Below, in pieces: positions 49,110 to 58,056 of a stretch of 64,000 bases of DNA. The translations under genes and the position numbers were made by a program. The first letter of the stretch is position 1. Each line of letters begins with the position of its first letter. A model generated the notes under the pieces. It searched no databases. It worked only from the letters and a program-made list of their open reading frames with translations, and was not told the origin of the DNA. Origin of the DNA: Brevibacillus panacihumi W25 (GTDB taxonomy: Bacteria; Bacillota; Bacilli; Brevibacillales; Brevibacillaceae); NCBI RefSeq assembly GCF_000503775.1, contig NZ_KI629785.1:744001-808000 (forward strand), in the 5' to 3' direction.

Positions 49110-50534
49110 ATGGGGAGAAATCCGATCTACACAAAGGTGTACAATGAGCTCCGCTATAAAATTTTGAGCGGCGATCTGCCAATTGGCTCCCTTTTGCCCC
49201 CGGAGCGCAAACTGGCGGACCAGCTAGGAGTAAGCCGTAATACGGTCGTGAGGGCGTATACCGAGCTGGAGGCAGAAGGATTGATTGCCGGCAAGATGGG
49301 AAGCGGCCGTTATGTAGAGCCCCTGCCGCCATTGCCTGCCTTTTCCCGGGTGGATTGGAGAAGCCAACACTATGAGTATCTTCACGCTTCCCCCTCTCAT
49401 ATGGAAGAGCTTTTGTCTGTTACGGACCGATACCCGGACACGATCAATTTCGCACATGGCGACGGCGGCCGCCACACGATTTTCGAGTCCGGATTGATGG
49501 AGCATGTAAAACGGGCTGCCGAGCGATCCCCATCTTATTTTTTCACCTCTGTACAAGGTTTGCCGGAGCTGCGGGAGCATCTCATCAAGTGGATGGCGTT
49601 CGCACAGATTTCTTCCCCTGATCAGGTATGTGTAACCAGCGGCTCGCAGGAGGGACTTTATCTCATCACCACCCTTTTGGCGCGTCAGGGCGATTGTATT
49701 GTCACTGAAATGCCGACGTATTTTGGTTCGCTACAACTCTTTCAATCGCTGGGGATGCAGATCATCCCCGTCCCAGTGGATCGGGATGGCATGCGAATAG
49801 ACGTACTGGAGGGCATCCTGGCCCGTTCCCGCCCGCGCTTCATTTATACAGTCCCTACCTTTCACAATCCGACAGGCAGCACCTTGTCCCTTGTCCGGCG
49901 CAAGCAGCTTCTCTCCATCAGCGAAAAGTACGGCATCCCGATCGTCGAGGACGACGCCTATCGTCACCTCCATTTGGACAAAGAAGCACCGCCAGCGCTC
50001 AAGGAATTGGACCTTTGCGGGAACGTCATTTATCTGAATACCTTCTCCAAAATGCTGTTTCCCGGCTTGCGCATCGGATGGGTCGCCGCCAGCAGGCCCT
50101 TTATCCAAAGAATGGCGCGGTTGCGGGAGTTGACCATCTCCACCTCTACACTCAACCAGTACGCCCTGGCCAGCTTTCTGCATGACGGCGCCTTGCGTCC
50201 ACATCTGGCTCGCGTCACCAGGCAGTACGCAAATCAGGCTGAGCGGATGGAAAGCCATCTGCGTCCCTTGCGTGCTTTGGGTCTCAACTACGAAAAGCCG
50301 GACGGCGGATTTTACTTCTGGATCTCCTTGCCTGAAGGGATGAAGGTTCGGTCGCTGATGCAGACCTGCCATGAGGCGGGCGTGTCGATCACTTCCGGGG
50401 ATATGTTCTTGCTCCGTGAAGCTGAACAGCCCTTTATCCGTCTTTGCTACACCCATGAAGACATCGATCAGATTGATGCGGGGATGAGCATTCTGACGCG
50501 CATCCTCTCTTCACAAAAGGAGGTCTCCCGATGA
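49110..50534 (+). CDS. MocR-type GntR regulator/aminotransferase-like protein
   Basis: A 474-residue fusion of a GntR winged helix (residues about 5-75: YNELRYKILSGDLPIGSLLP, LGVSRNTVVRAYTELEAEGL) with a class I aminotransferase fold. The PLP lysine is in NTFSKMLFPGLRIGW, and other PLP contacts are in VTSGSQEGLYLI and YTVPTFHNPTGS. Such MocR proteins are regulators that sense amino-group compounds through PLP, and often control neighbouring genes. Its stop overlaps the ATG of azlC by 4 bases (ATGA), so it is in one operon with azlC and azlD. ATG 49110 has no strong site; AAAGGATG lies 5-12 bases upstream. Confidence 0.93.
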   Translation: MGRNPIYTKVYNELRYKILSGDLPIGSLLPPERKLADQLGVSRNTVVRAYTELEAEGLIAGKMGSGRYVEPLPPLPAFSRVDWRSQHYEYLHASPSHMEELLSVTDRYPDTINFAHGDGGRHTIFESGLMEHVKRAAERSPSYFFTSVQGLPELREHLIKWMAFAQISSPDQVCVTSGSQEGLYLITTLLARQGDCIVTEMPTYFGSLQLFQSLGMQIIPVPVDRDGMRIDVLEGILARSRPRFIYTVPTFHNPTGSTLSLVRRKQLLSISEKYGIPIVEDDAYRHLHLDKEAPPALKELDLCGNVIYLNTFSKMLFPGLRIGWVAASRPFIQRMARLRELTISTSTLNQYALASFLHDGALRPHLARVTRQYANQAERMESHLRPLRALGLNYEKPDGGFYFWISLPEGMKVRSLMQTCHEAGVSITSGDMFLLREAEQPFIRLCYTHEDIDQIDAGMSILTRILSSQKEVSR

Positions 50535-51277
50535 ATCGGACCCAATCATCTCTTTCTTTATTTCGTGTCGGCTTCTGGGACGCGCTCCCGATCACAGCCA
50601 GCTATATCTTGTTTGGCGCTATCTTTGGGATGATGGCCTTGCAAACCGGGCTCACATCGTGGGAGAGCGTCGCCATGTCGATTTTCGTCTATTCGGGCGC
50701 TGCCCAGTTTAGCGCCATCTCCATGCTCGCAGACAATGCCGGCATGTGGGCGATACTCATCACGACCGTCTTGCTGAATACACGCCATTTTTTGATGGGA
50801 CTCTCCCTGTCTCCCTACTATCAACGCTTTTCATTTGGTCAGGTGACTGGGCTTGCCTTTTATATGACGGATGAGCAATACGCCGTTACGCTGAACCGCT
50901 TTCGACATTATCCAAGTCAATTGCCCTACATTTTGGGTGTAAGTCTGTCCCTTCATGCTGCCTGGGTCTTCGGTACCTGGATCGGGACCGTGGCTGGACA
51001 ATGGATTCCTGATCCTGCCTCGCTTGGGCTTGGATTTAGTTTTACTGCCATGTTTTTAGCTCTGGCCTACTACCAATTAACCTCCTGGCTACGCATTCTG
51101 ACTTTCATCCTGTGCGGCGCGCTGGCTGTCTATCTCTCCTTGCTGCTGCCGAATGGCTTGCATTTGCTGATCGCCGGGTTGGTCGCTTTTGGGGTCGGTT
51201 ATCTGCTGCCTGACCAAAAAGCAACTGCCCCTCCCCATTCTGATGACGCCGCGGCAAAGGGGGTCGAAAGCGCATGA
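50531..51277 (+). CDS. azlC: Branched-chain amino acid exporter subunit AzlC
   Basis: A 248-residue membrane protein of the AzlC/YgaZ family, the large subunit of a branched-chain amino acid exporter. The early helix pattern ALPITASYILFGAIFGMMAL and the SIFVYSGAAQFSAISMLA block are characteristic, and the QLPYILGVSLSLHAAWVFGT block follows. It starts in the stop of the MocR gene and ends overlapping azlD by 4 bases. AAAGGAGG lies directly ahead of ATG 50531. Confidence 0.93.
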   Translation: MNRTQSSLSLFRVGFWDALPITASYILFGAIFGMMALQTGLTSWESVAMSIFVYSGAAQFSAISMLADNAGMWAILITTVLLNTRHFLMGLSLSPYYQRFSFGQVTGLAFYMTDEQYAVTLNRFRHYPSQLPYILGVSLSLHAAWVFGTWIGTVAGQWIPDPASLGLGFSFTAMFLALAYYQLTSWLRILTFILCGALAVYLSLLLPNGLHLLIAGLVAFGVGYLLPDQKATAPPHSDDAAAKGVESA

Positions 51278-51582
51278 ATCTGTTCTGGCTGTATCTTCTA
51301 ATGAGCGTTTTGACGTATGCATCACGACGAGCGTTTTTGCAGATGCCGGATCATTGGCTGTCCCCTCGTATGCGCAACGGTCTGAGCTTTATTCCGGTAG
51401 GGATCTTCGCTGCACTGATTTTCCCCTCTTTGTTTGCCTCCGAGCAGCAATGGGTCTTTCAGCCGGTCCCGCTCGTCGCCAGTGCCGTCTGTTTGTTGGT
51501 GATGGCGTTCAGCAAAAACGTTTTTCTCAGCTTCGGCGTCAGTTTGGGCCTTGTCGTTCTGGTAACCGCAGGCATCCTATAA
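51274..51582 (+). CDS. azlD: Branched-chain amino acid exporter subunit AzlD
   Basis: A 102-residue membrane protein with three or four helices (YLLMSVLTYASRRAFLQM, LSFIPVGIFAALIFPSLFAS, PLVASAVCLLVMAFSKNVFL, GVSLGLVVLVTAGIL). It is the small partner of AzlC and follows it with a 4-base overlap. The start region NLFWLYLLMSVLTYASR is typical. AAAGGGGG provides the ribosome site. Confidence 0.91.
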   Translation: MNLFWLYLLMSVLTYASRRAFLQMPDHWLSPRMRNGLSFIPVGIFAALIFPSLFASEQQWVFQPVPLVASAVCLLVMAFSKNVFLSFGVSLGLVVLVTAGIL

Positions 51583-51664
51583 AAATATTCCCCACCCCGA
51601 ATGGTTTGTCCATGCTACAATATGGGTAAAGATGGTGTAGTGCTTTCGGGGAGGGACATTTGTC

Positions 51665-52144
51665 ATGGAAACAACCAATCAGACACTCGGGATGGACTGG
51701 GAGAACGGACAATCAAGCGTGCAGAACATCCTGTTCAAGATGGGGGAAGAATACTACGGGCTCTCCATCTCGCTCGTACGCGAAATCATCAAGCCCCTGC
51801 CCGTGACCCGTTTTCCCAAATCGCCCGTTTTTGTAGAAGGCGTTATCGATTTGCGCGGCAAGATTTTGCCGATTATCAACTTGCGCAAAATGTTTGGGCT
51901 GGCTCCGCTGGAGATTACAGAGGACACGCGCTTTGTCGATTTGCAACTGGATGGTTTGGCTCTCGGAATTATCGTGGATGCCGTATCCGAAGTCATGCAC
52001 ATCCCGCAAAACCTGATCGAGCCTGCTCCACCGATTATCGCAGGTGTAGAAGGCAAATACCTGCAGGGAATCGCCCGCATGGACGACAAGCTGATCATGC
52101 TGCTCGACATCGATGAAATTTTTGGACAATGGAAAAAACCGTAA
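51665..52144 (+). CDS. cheW: Chemotaxis coupling protein CheW
   Basis: A 159-residue CheW: two SH3-like beta barrels that bridge chemoreceptors and the kinase CheA. Family landmarks are LFKMGEEYYGLSISLVREII, GVIDLRGKILPIINLRKMFG and YLQGIARMDDKLIMLLDI. It is monocistronic, 83 bases after azlD, and closed by a terminator at 52150. GGGGAGGG precedes the ATG. Confidence 0.94.
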   Translation: METTNQTLGMDWENGQSSVQNILFKMGEEYYGLSISLVREIIKPLPVTRFPKSPVFVEGVIDLRGKILPIINLRKMFGLAPLEITEDTRFVDLQLDGLALGIIVDAVSEVMHIPQNLIEPAPPIIAGVEGKYLQGIARMDDKLIMLLDIDEIFGQWKKP

Positions 52145-52149
52145 ACACA

Positions 52150-52179
52150 AAAACGGGCGGATCGTCACCGCCCGTTTTT
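52150..52179. terminator. Terminator after cheW
   Basis: AAACGGGCGG and CCGCCCGTTTTT form a strong stem around ATCGTCA; it can also serve the convergent gene at 52189. Confidence 0.9.
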
Positions 52180-52188
52180 GCCTGTTCT

Positions 52189-52857
52189 CTACTCACGCCC
52201 TCCGCTCGCCAAGTAAGAGTAATTCACCCAAACCATTTCTTCAATCCCCAAAATCTCCTTGAAGAGATCGACAGAGTCGTATAGAAGGGAGGCCCCGGTC
52301 TCGTCGTCCACATCCGTGAGCAGATGCAAATCAAACAGCGACCTGAGCTGCTGCACTTGCTTGGGACCCACGATCCGGTTGAAGGATTGCGGCTTGATCC
52401 GGGTAATGCCTTTGCCCACCTCTCGCCGATACAGCTCCGAGCGTACCACCCGGTCCAGGATTTCCTCGTACTTTTTCCGCACGTCGTCACAGGTCAGAAT
52501 CTCTTCCTGCAAATCCACCTGGGGGTACAGGCGGGCAAATTCCTCTTCCGCCATCTCCTCATCAAGCGAATAGCTGATCGTCCCAGACGACACCTCGCAG
52601 CCCGCATCAAACAAGCGAAATCCCCAGCCGCTATCCTCTGCATCGTGAAACCAGAGCAATGGCAGCGGCTGCATGGAGAGCTGCAGCAAGAACGACAATG
52701 TCTTCGAGGTTTCCAACCATTCGTCTTCCAGGAAAAATGCATTCCATTCGTTGTTCACGTTTCTGTGGAAGTACGGCTGCTCTGTCCTGGACAAGGCGTT
52801 TCGTACTTTCGGTTCGTATTTGCGTGGATAAAGAATGCCGGTTGTAAACTCACCCAT
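52189..52857 (-). CDS. Hypothetical protein
   Basis: A 222-residue soluble acidic protein with no motif I recognise (TGILYPRKYEPKVRNALSRT near the start, PLLWFHDAEDSGWGFRLFDA in the middle, MVWVNYSYLASGG at the end). Uninterrupted codon usage like its neighbours speaks for a real gene. No good Shine-Dalgarno sequence stands out; GGCGGTGG is about 9 bases before the ATG. Confidence 0.72.
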   Translation of the reverse strand: MGEFTTGILYPRKYEPKVRNALSRTEQPYFHRNVNNEWNAFFLEDEWLETSKTLSFLLQLSMQPLPLLWFHDAEDSGWGFRLFDAGCEVSSGTISYSLDEEMAEEEFARLYPQVDLQEEILTCDDVRKKYEEILDRVVRSELYRREVGKGITRIKPQSFNRIVGPKQVQQLRSLFDLHLLTDVDDETGASLLYDSVDLFKEILGIEEMVWVNYSYLASGGRE

Positions 52858-52906
52858 CCGTTTTCCACCGCCTTTTGGAAGGCTTCCCTAATCCCTACTT
52901 CCCAGT

Positions 52907-53503
52907 CTATTCAAGCACCGCTTGTTTTTTGCTGTGATCTTTCTCAAACGTGCTGGTGTGGATAATCGTGTGTACCGCTCCTTCCCGTTTCAGCTCGGAT
53001 TGGTACAGATGGATGTGGTTCACCTGCCAATGCGGCGGTTCATCTTGAAGCAACCGCTCGTCCCAGTCGGCTAACGGGAGTCCTTCTCTACCGCTCTTAG
53101 GTCCCCTCGCCAAGGTGATATGCGGGCTGTACTCCCTGCGATCAAAGGCAAGACCTGGATGCAGCTCAAACCGTCTGCCGAGCAGCAAGTGAAGCTGCTT
53201 TAAGGCTTCTGTATGCCCACGCAGGCCCAACCAGAGGACGCGAGGGCGATGTTCATTGGGAAACGCCCCGAGATTGCCCATCCGCAGCCGAAACGGCTTC
53301 GTAATCGCGCTCACGATATCCATGTCCTCTTGAATCGCCGGAATCAGCGCTTCCTTTACCTCTCCGAGAAAATGCAAGGTCAGGTGCAGATTATGAAGAG
53401 ATTGCCAGCGGTCAGCTTTTACCTCCTGTCGCAAGCTGCTTTGCACCTGCTCCAGATAGGAAGCAGCTTCTTCTGGTATATCCAAGGCTACGAATAAACG
53501 CAT
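52907..53503 (-). CDS. thpR: RNA 2',3'-cyclic phosphodiesterase ThpR
   Basis: A 198-residue 2H phosphoesterase. The two HxTx motifs are HLTLHFLGEV and SPHITLARGP, at the usual separation of about 85 residues. It opens RLFVALDIPEEAASYLEQVQ. Family members hydrolyse cyclic phosphate ends of RNA or ligate tRNA halves in vitro. The gene is preceded by AGGAGAGGGA. Note that yjcG at 37595 is a second member of the same superfamily in this window. Confidence 0.94.
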   Translation of the reverse strand: MRLFVALDIPEEAASYLEQVQSSLRQEVKADRWQSLHNLHLTLHFLGEVKEALIPAIQEDMDIVSAITKPFRLRMGNLGAFPNEHRPRVLWLGLRGHTEALKQLHLLLGRRFELHPGLAFDRREYSPHITLARGPKSGREGLPLADWDERLLQDEPPHWQVNHIHLYQSELKREGAVHTIIHTSTFEKDHSKKQAVLE

Positions 53504-53540
53504 CGCTTATCCCTCTCCTTTGATTTTCAGTATTGCGATG

Positions 53541-53570
53541 AAAAAAAGCTCTCCAGTCTGGTGGAGAGCC
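53541..53570 (-). terminator. Minus-strand terminator
   Basis: On the minus strand GGCTCTCCACC AGACT GGAGAGC is followed by seven Ts. It ends the surE and downstream hypothetical gene transcript. Confidence 0.88.
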
Positions 53571-53616
53571 TGCTTGATCCTGTTATTCCCAAAAGCGCTT
53601 CGCCTTATGAACCCAC

Positions 53617-54666
53617 CTACGTGTATGGATTTCTCGCTTCGCTTCCTGTCTGTGTGAACAGCCGGGCCAGATGCTCCTGGGTGTGGCCATCGATCTCGAG
53701 GTGGTAGAGTCTGCCGCCTTCATAGCGCAAGATCGGGAAAGCCCCCAGAGCAAGCGGAGCCGCCTCTTCACTGTGCAGGAATTCGGGCAAGGTCAACAAA
53801 AAGCGGGCGAATGGATTCAGTTCCTCATCCGAATAATGAACAACCTCGAAAAGCTGGGCAAGCGAAGGCGTCACGACCAGGTAGAGCAAATCTCCCCTCT
53901 CCGCCGCCCAGATGGTAAACGAGCACTCGCGCACGTCGCTGCGAGAATGGCGTCTCATCACCCACACGGCCTGCTGTACCGTACTCATCAAGAGATGATG
54001 AGCGGCTTCCTCTCCCCGCGACCTCACCATCTGATCATGCGAGAACACATACGCGATGCCCGTTTCCGCCAGTACGGCATCCGGCAGGCAGATCGCCGGG
54101 ATCGTCTTGGCCTCTTCTTCGCTGACTTCCGCATCTTCGGGGAGAGCATCGTGTTTGCCTTCATACAAGGAACGAATCATCTGCTGCACTCGTGTCCCTT
54201 CTGCCGCAGACAGATCAATCTCCTCCGTGTAGATATGCATCAGGACCCCTTCCTCGTAAGCGAGGTAGTGAAGCCGTGTAGACGGCTGCTCCAGCATCTT
54301 CAAAGCCATGTAGCGATCTTCTGCCTTCTGAATGTCGAAGGAGAGCGGGAATCCAAGCGGCTGCATCGGGTCGGACAACGTCCAGATGACGGCGAGCAGC
54401 TTTCCACGGTATGTTTTAAACTCCAGTGAGACCGCATCTCTCGTCTGCTCGCTGAACGCCTCTACGCTTTCAAAGACGAGGAACAGCTCGACATTCCCAT
54501 CTGCGTCCAATCTAGCAAAATACGGAAGCCCCTGCGCTTCTGACAGCTCGTACAAGTGGGGAAAACGCTCCCGTTCGAGGACCTCTCCCTGCGTCTGAGC
54601 ATCCGGTGAAGCGACAGCAGCATCCGGGCTGATCTGCGGAAAAAAATCATCCTGCCTCTCCTGCAT
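53617..54666 (-). CDS. Hypothetical protein
   Basis: A 349-residue soluble acidic protein following surE with a 3-base gap, so co-transcribed. It begins MQERQDDFFPQISPDAAVAS and includes FSHDQMVRSRGEEAAHHLLM and LEIDGHTQEHLARLFTQTG. I recognise no domain. The close link to surE suggests a role in the same stress or nucleotide process, but this is only a positional hint. Confidence 0.74.
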   Translation of the reverse strand: MQERQDDFFPQISPDAAVASPDAQTQGEVLERERFPHLYELSEAQGLPYFARLDADGNVELFLVFESVEAFSEQTRDAVSLEFKTYRGKLLAVIWTLSDPMQPLGFPLSFDIQKAEDRYMALKMLEQPSTRLHYLAYEEGVLMHIYTEEIDLSAAEGTRVQQMIRSLYEGKHDALPEDAEVSEEEAKTIPAICLPDAVLAETGIAYVFSHDQMVRSRGEEAAHHLLMSTVQQAVWVMRRHSRSDVRECSFTIWAAERGDLLYLVVTPSLAQLFEVVHYSDEELNPFARFLLTLPEFLHSEEAAPLALGAFPILRYEGGRLYHLEIDGHTQEHLARLFTQTGSEARNPYT

Positions 54667-54669
54667 CGC

Positions 54670-55467
54670 TTACCCTCGCTCTCCCCATGCTTTCACCAGC
54701 GGCCATTCTTCCATCTCGCGCAGCAAGGCCTTGTCTGTCGCATCGATATGAACAGGCGTCACCGCGATGTAGCCATGCTTGAGCAGATGGTAGTCCTGCG
54801 GTTCTGCAAGCGGAATGCCGTCCGGATAGGTCCTCGTCAAAAAGTAACCCTCTGCTTCCTGGTGGTAGCGGTCCTCATAGTGATGAAGAGAGAGCGCGGC
54901 AGGCAGAATTCCCTTTACCTCCTTCAGCGGCAGATGCGGGATGTTCACATTCCAGAAAACTTCCGGTGGCAGCGTGTCCCGCTTTGCCTTCTCGCAAAAG
55001 GCTTGAATCAACGGACGGATCATCTCTACAACATCCCCGTAATTCTCCTGATCCTCCCAGTTGTCGTAAGAGAGCGCCACACCCGGCATGCCCAGAATGA
55101 CAGCTTCACGCGCTCCGCTGCATGTGCCGGAATAGTATATATCTCGTCCCAGATTCGTCCCCACATTGATCCCGGACAGAACAATATCCGGCTTCTGATT
55201 TTCCTCGAAGAGCAGATGGTACGCTGCCTTCACGCAATCTGCCGGGTTTCCGTTGATCGCCCATGCTTTGACGGGCATTCCGTAGAAATCCCGTTCCTCT
55301 GGAGACAAGGCACTTCGATACGTGAGACCGTGTCCAACCCCGCTTTTCTCTTCCGACGGAGCCACGACATAAATTTCCGCTTCCTCCAGGGTCAAAGCAG
55401 CTTCTGCCAATTTTTTAATCCCCAATGCATCAATGCCATCATCGTTTGTAATCAAGATCCGCAACAT
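54670..55467 (-). CDS. surE: 5'/3'-nucleotidase SurE
   Basis: A 265-residue SurE phosphatase. Metal ligands are in ILITNDDGIDALGI (two Asp), SGINVGTNLGRDIYYSGTCS (Ser/Asn) and GAREAVILGMPGVALS. The enzyme dephosphorylates nucleoside monophosphates and is stationary-phase linked in other bacteria. ATG 55467 is preceded by GAGGAGGAG. It leads a two-gene transcript. Confidence 0.95.
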   Translation of the reverse strand: MLRILITNDDGIDALGIKKLAEAALTLEEAEIYVVAPSEEKSGVGHGLTYRSALSPEERDFYGMPVKAWAINGNPADCVKAAYHLLFEENQKPDIVLSGINVGTNLGRDIYYSGTCSGAREAVILGMPGVALSYDNWEDQENYGDVVEMIRPLIQAFCEKAKRDTLPPEVFWNVNIPHLPLKEVKGILPAALSLHHYEDRYHQEAEGYFLTRTYPDGIPLAEPQDYHLLKHGYIAVTPVHIDATDKALLREMEEWPLVKAWGERG

Positions 55468-55581
55468 GGAACTCCTCCTCTGGTCAAAAGCCCTTCAGCC
55501 CAATTTCTCCTTATTGTACCATAGTGTCTCCCGCCGTTTGCCACCTTGTCCCAACTTCCAAGGAAAACGGCTGAAAAATGA

Positions 55582-55610
55582 AGAAAAGGACCCCGTGTCA
55601 GACGGGGCCC
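55582..55610 (-). terminator. Minus-strand terminator
   Basis: On the minus strand CCCCGT CTGAC ACGGGG is followed by TCCTTTTC. It ends the TerB-like gene at 55614. Confidence 0.65.
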
Positions 55611-55613
55611 TCC

Positions 55614-56060
55614 CTATTCTTCTACGATGTCCTTCCAGCTTTCACGCCATCTGATGCCTTCCTTGACCCATTCTTCCACCTGAAGCTGTTTTTCGGCCGG
55701 AATGCCCAGCATGCAGGCAATGCGCCGTATGGCATCTGATTCCGGCATGGACAGCTTCTGGTCAAGCAATGCCATATGATAGAGCTTGCGCATCATCGTC
55801 AGCTTTTCTACCGGAGTCAAATCCACCATGTCTTCCAGGATGACCTCTGGCCGTTTGGGATAGTCCATGTCATCCATCAGGATTTGCCTTTCCTTTAATG
55901 TGAAATGCTCGGTATTCACCAGCTCCTGAATCCGGCTCATCTCTTTATTGCCAATGTACCCATCTGCATGACCGACACAAATCATCAAGCGAATGGACGC
56001 AAAGGATATATGTTTATCTTTTTCCGTTTTGGTATACACGTAATCTTCCTCCCCGGACAC
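55614..56060 (-). CDS. TerB-like protein
   Basis: A 148-residue all-helical protein in the style of the TerB/tellurite-resistance fold: RLMICVGHADGYIGNKEMSR with its acidic metal-type loop, then MALLDQKLSMPESDAIRRIA. TerB-like domains occur in stress and membrane-linked proteins. It is a lone gene with its own terminator. Confidence 0.7.
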   Translation of the reverse strand: MSGEEDYVYTKTEKDKHISFASIRLMICVGHADGYIGNKEMSRIQELVNTEHFTLKERQILMDDMDYPKRPEVILEDMVDLTPVEKLTMMRKLYHMALLDQKLSMPESDAIRRIACMLGIPAEKQLQVEEWVKEGIRWRESWKDIVEE

Positions 56061-56160
56061 CTGCTCATACCATCATCTATTCTGTTTCAACAGGTAAAAT
56101 ACCTTCTACCCTATTATACGTGAAAAAGAGAAAGCGGTTTCATTAGAATATATGTCTTTT

Positions 56161-57921
56161 TTATGTTTCCATGCGAAAAATCAGCCTCGAAAAATCAATC
56201 CATCCATGCGCATCCAGGTGAACATGGGCCAGACGCGGATGCGCCAGCATGTTGACGCGATTTTGGTAAAGCGGGACAAACGTACACGCTTCCAGCAACT
56301 CCCGCATGATTTTCGCTGCAATCCGCTTTCTCTGCCGATCCGTTTTCGCATGCAGCATGCCAGCCACCTCTCTGGCGATCCGTTCTTTTGTACCCGTGGC
56401 GAGATGATGGCTCATGCTCAAGGCACCCGCCTGCAAAAACTCCAGCAAGGAGACCTCCTCGCGCTCATCCACATTGGCACTATCAACAACCAGATCGGCC
56501 TTTTGCATGACTTCCGGCCGAGCCAGCTCCTCGGGTGTCGCGTACACGATCTCGATACGGATGCCTGCCTGCGCGCAGCGGTCGCGAATCCACTCCGCGT
56601 CCTCTGCGTGATCTTCATCCGGATAGGTATACAAGGATAAGGCCACACCCGCATGCTCTTCTGCTGGCGATGATAAAGGCATGTCCAGCCATCCTTCCAT
56701 CCCCTCTCTCGTCCCGCCTAAATCTGCGCGCATCTGCACGGGATCGATCAATCCCGCGAGGTATTGGCGAAAAGCATCCGAACGAAGCGGCCCCTTCTTG
56801 GCGGCATTGAAGCTGACGTATTGAAAGCAGCTCTCCAAGCGCGCGATCTCCTGCCAGGCTGACCCGCTTTCCTCCCCTTGCTTGCGTTCGTCCTGAGCAG
56901 ACTTGAGCCATGGGGTCCCGTCTTCCATACCGGCACCCTCCAACTGCGGCACGCACCAGATTTCCACACGATCGAGAAACGGCCTTCCCGCAAAATACGG
57001 CTCAAACGCTTCCAAAACCAGCATCGAATCGTCATTACGCAAAAGCCGAAAAGCCCCGGTCCCCACCGGCATCTGTGCAAATGACGCTCCCATCTGTTCG
57101 GCGTAATCGCGCGGGACGATGGACAAATACTCCTTGCTTACAAGCTGCAAAAACAGTTCATTCGGCTCCTTCAGACGGAATTGTACGACGGAATCCCCGA
57201 GCGCCTCGACAGCTTCGACCGAGGAGACCAGCCATTGATGAGGGGTTGGGCCACGCATCAGTCTCTGGATCGAGTAACAGACATCATCCGCCACAAGCTT
57301 GCGTCCATGATGGAACAGCACGCCTTTTCGCAGGGTAAAGGTCCACAGGCGTCCCGATTCGTCCCGCTCCCAGTCGTAGACGAGATGAGGCTTCACCGTT
57401 TTTGTCCCTTCATCAAACCGGACCAGAGGATCGAAAAGCTGCTTTACCAGATGGGTCTGCGAACGCAACAAGACCTGGATCGGATCGAGATTCGCAAAAG
57501 GCCTGTCCACAGACAGACGCAAAATGTCGACGGTTCCTGTCTCTTCCGCTCGATGGACGCCAAAATGACTGCTCATCCAGCGCGCATACGCTTCCCACAG
57601 GCCTGGCATATCAGCTTTATATTCAGCAATGACGGCTTCAGCAGGGCGGATCTCTCCTCTTTGCACCCATTCCTTTGCAATGGACAGCACCAGATCGTCC
57701 GGTCGAATCACACAGATCAGAATCGAGCGGTTTCCCCGTCCTCTGCCGGGCTGCCAGCTTAGCCAGCCGTACTTTTGCATTTTATTCAACGTCAACGTCG
57801 CATTACGTGGCGTACAAAACAGTATTTGTGCCACTTCTGCCAAAGTGATGATATGAGGTTGGCCGATGACCAGCCCCTGACAGCCATTGCACAAACGGAT
57901 GTATTGTTCCAGTACCAGCAT
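56161..57921 (-). CDS. SgrR-type transcriptional regulator
   Basis: A 586-residue protein: an N-terminal winged helix of the SgrR_N type (ITLAEVAQILFCTPRNATLT, LNKMQKYGWLSWQPGRGRGN) fused to a peptide-binding-protein domain (SBP_bac_5: LVYDWERDESGRLWTFTLRK, VLFHHGRKLVADDVCYSIQR). There is no signal peptide, so the binding domain works inside the cell as a ligand sensor. In enterics SgrR responds to sugar-phosphate stress and lies beside the MFS sugar exporter setA; here it is divergent from an MFS gene 135 bases away, a similar arrangement. Confidence 0.88.
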   Translation of the reverse strand: MLVLEQYIRLCNGCQGLVIGQPHIITLAEVAQILFCTPRNATLTLNKMQKYGWLSWQPGRGRGNRSILICVIRPDDLVLSIAKEWVQRGEIRPAEAVIAEYKADMPGLWEAYARWMSSHFGVHRAEETGTVDILRLSVDRPFANLDPIQVLLRSQTHLVKQLFDPLVRFDEGTKTVKPHLVYDWERDESGRLWTFTLRKGVLFHHGRKLVADDVCYSIQRLMRGPTPHQWLVSSVEAVEALGDSVVQFRLKEPNELFLQLVSKEYLSIVPRDYAEQMGASFAQMPVGTGAFRLLRNDDSMLVLEAFEPYFAGRPFLDRVEIWCVPQLEGAGMEDGTPWLKSAQDERKQGEESGSAWQEIARLESCFQYVSFNAAKKGPLRSDAFRQYLAGLIDPVQMRADLGGTREGMEGWLDMPLSSPAEEHAGVALSLYTYPDEDHAEDAEWIRDRCAQAGIRIEIVYATPEELARPEVMQKADLVVDSANVDEREEVSLLEFLQAGALSMSHHLATGTKERIAREVAGMLHAKTDRQRKRIAAKIMRELLEACTFVPLYQNRVNMLAHPRLAHVHLDAHGWIDFSRLIFRMET

Positions 57922-58056
57922 CCCGCCTACCTCCTTCGCCTGATAAAAAGATGAAATCTAAACTCGTTTAATCGTACGCTTTTTCCAACAGATCTTCCAG
58001 CTTACAATGCTAAAAAGCTCGTATACCTTCACGCTGCAAAGAAAGGACTAACTGCC

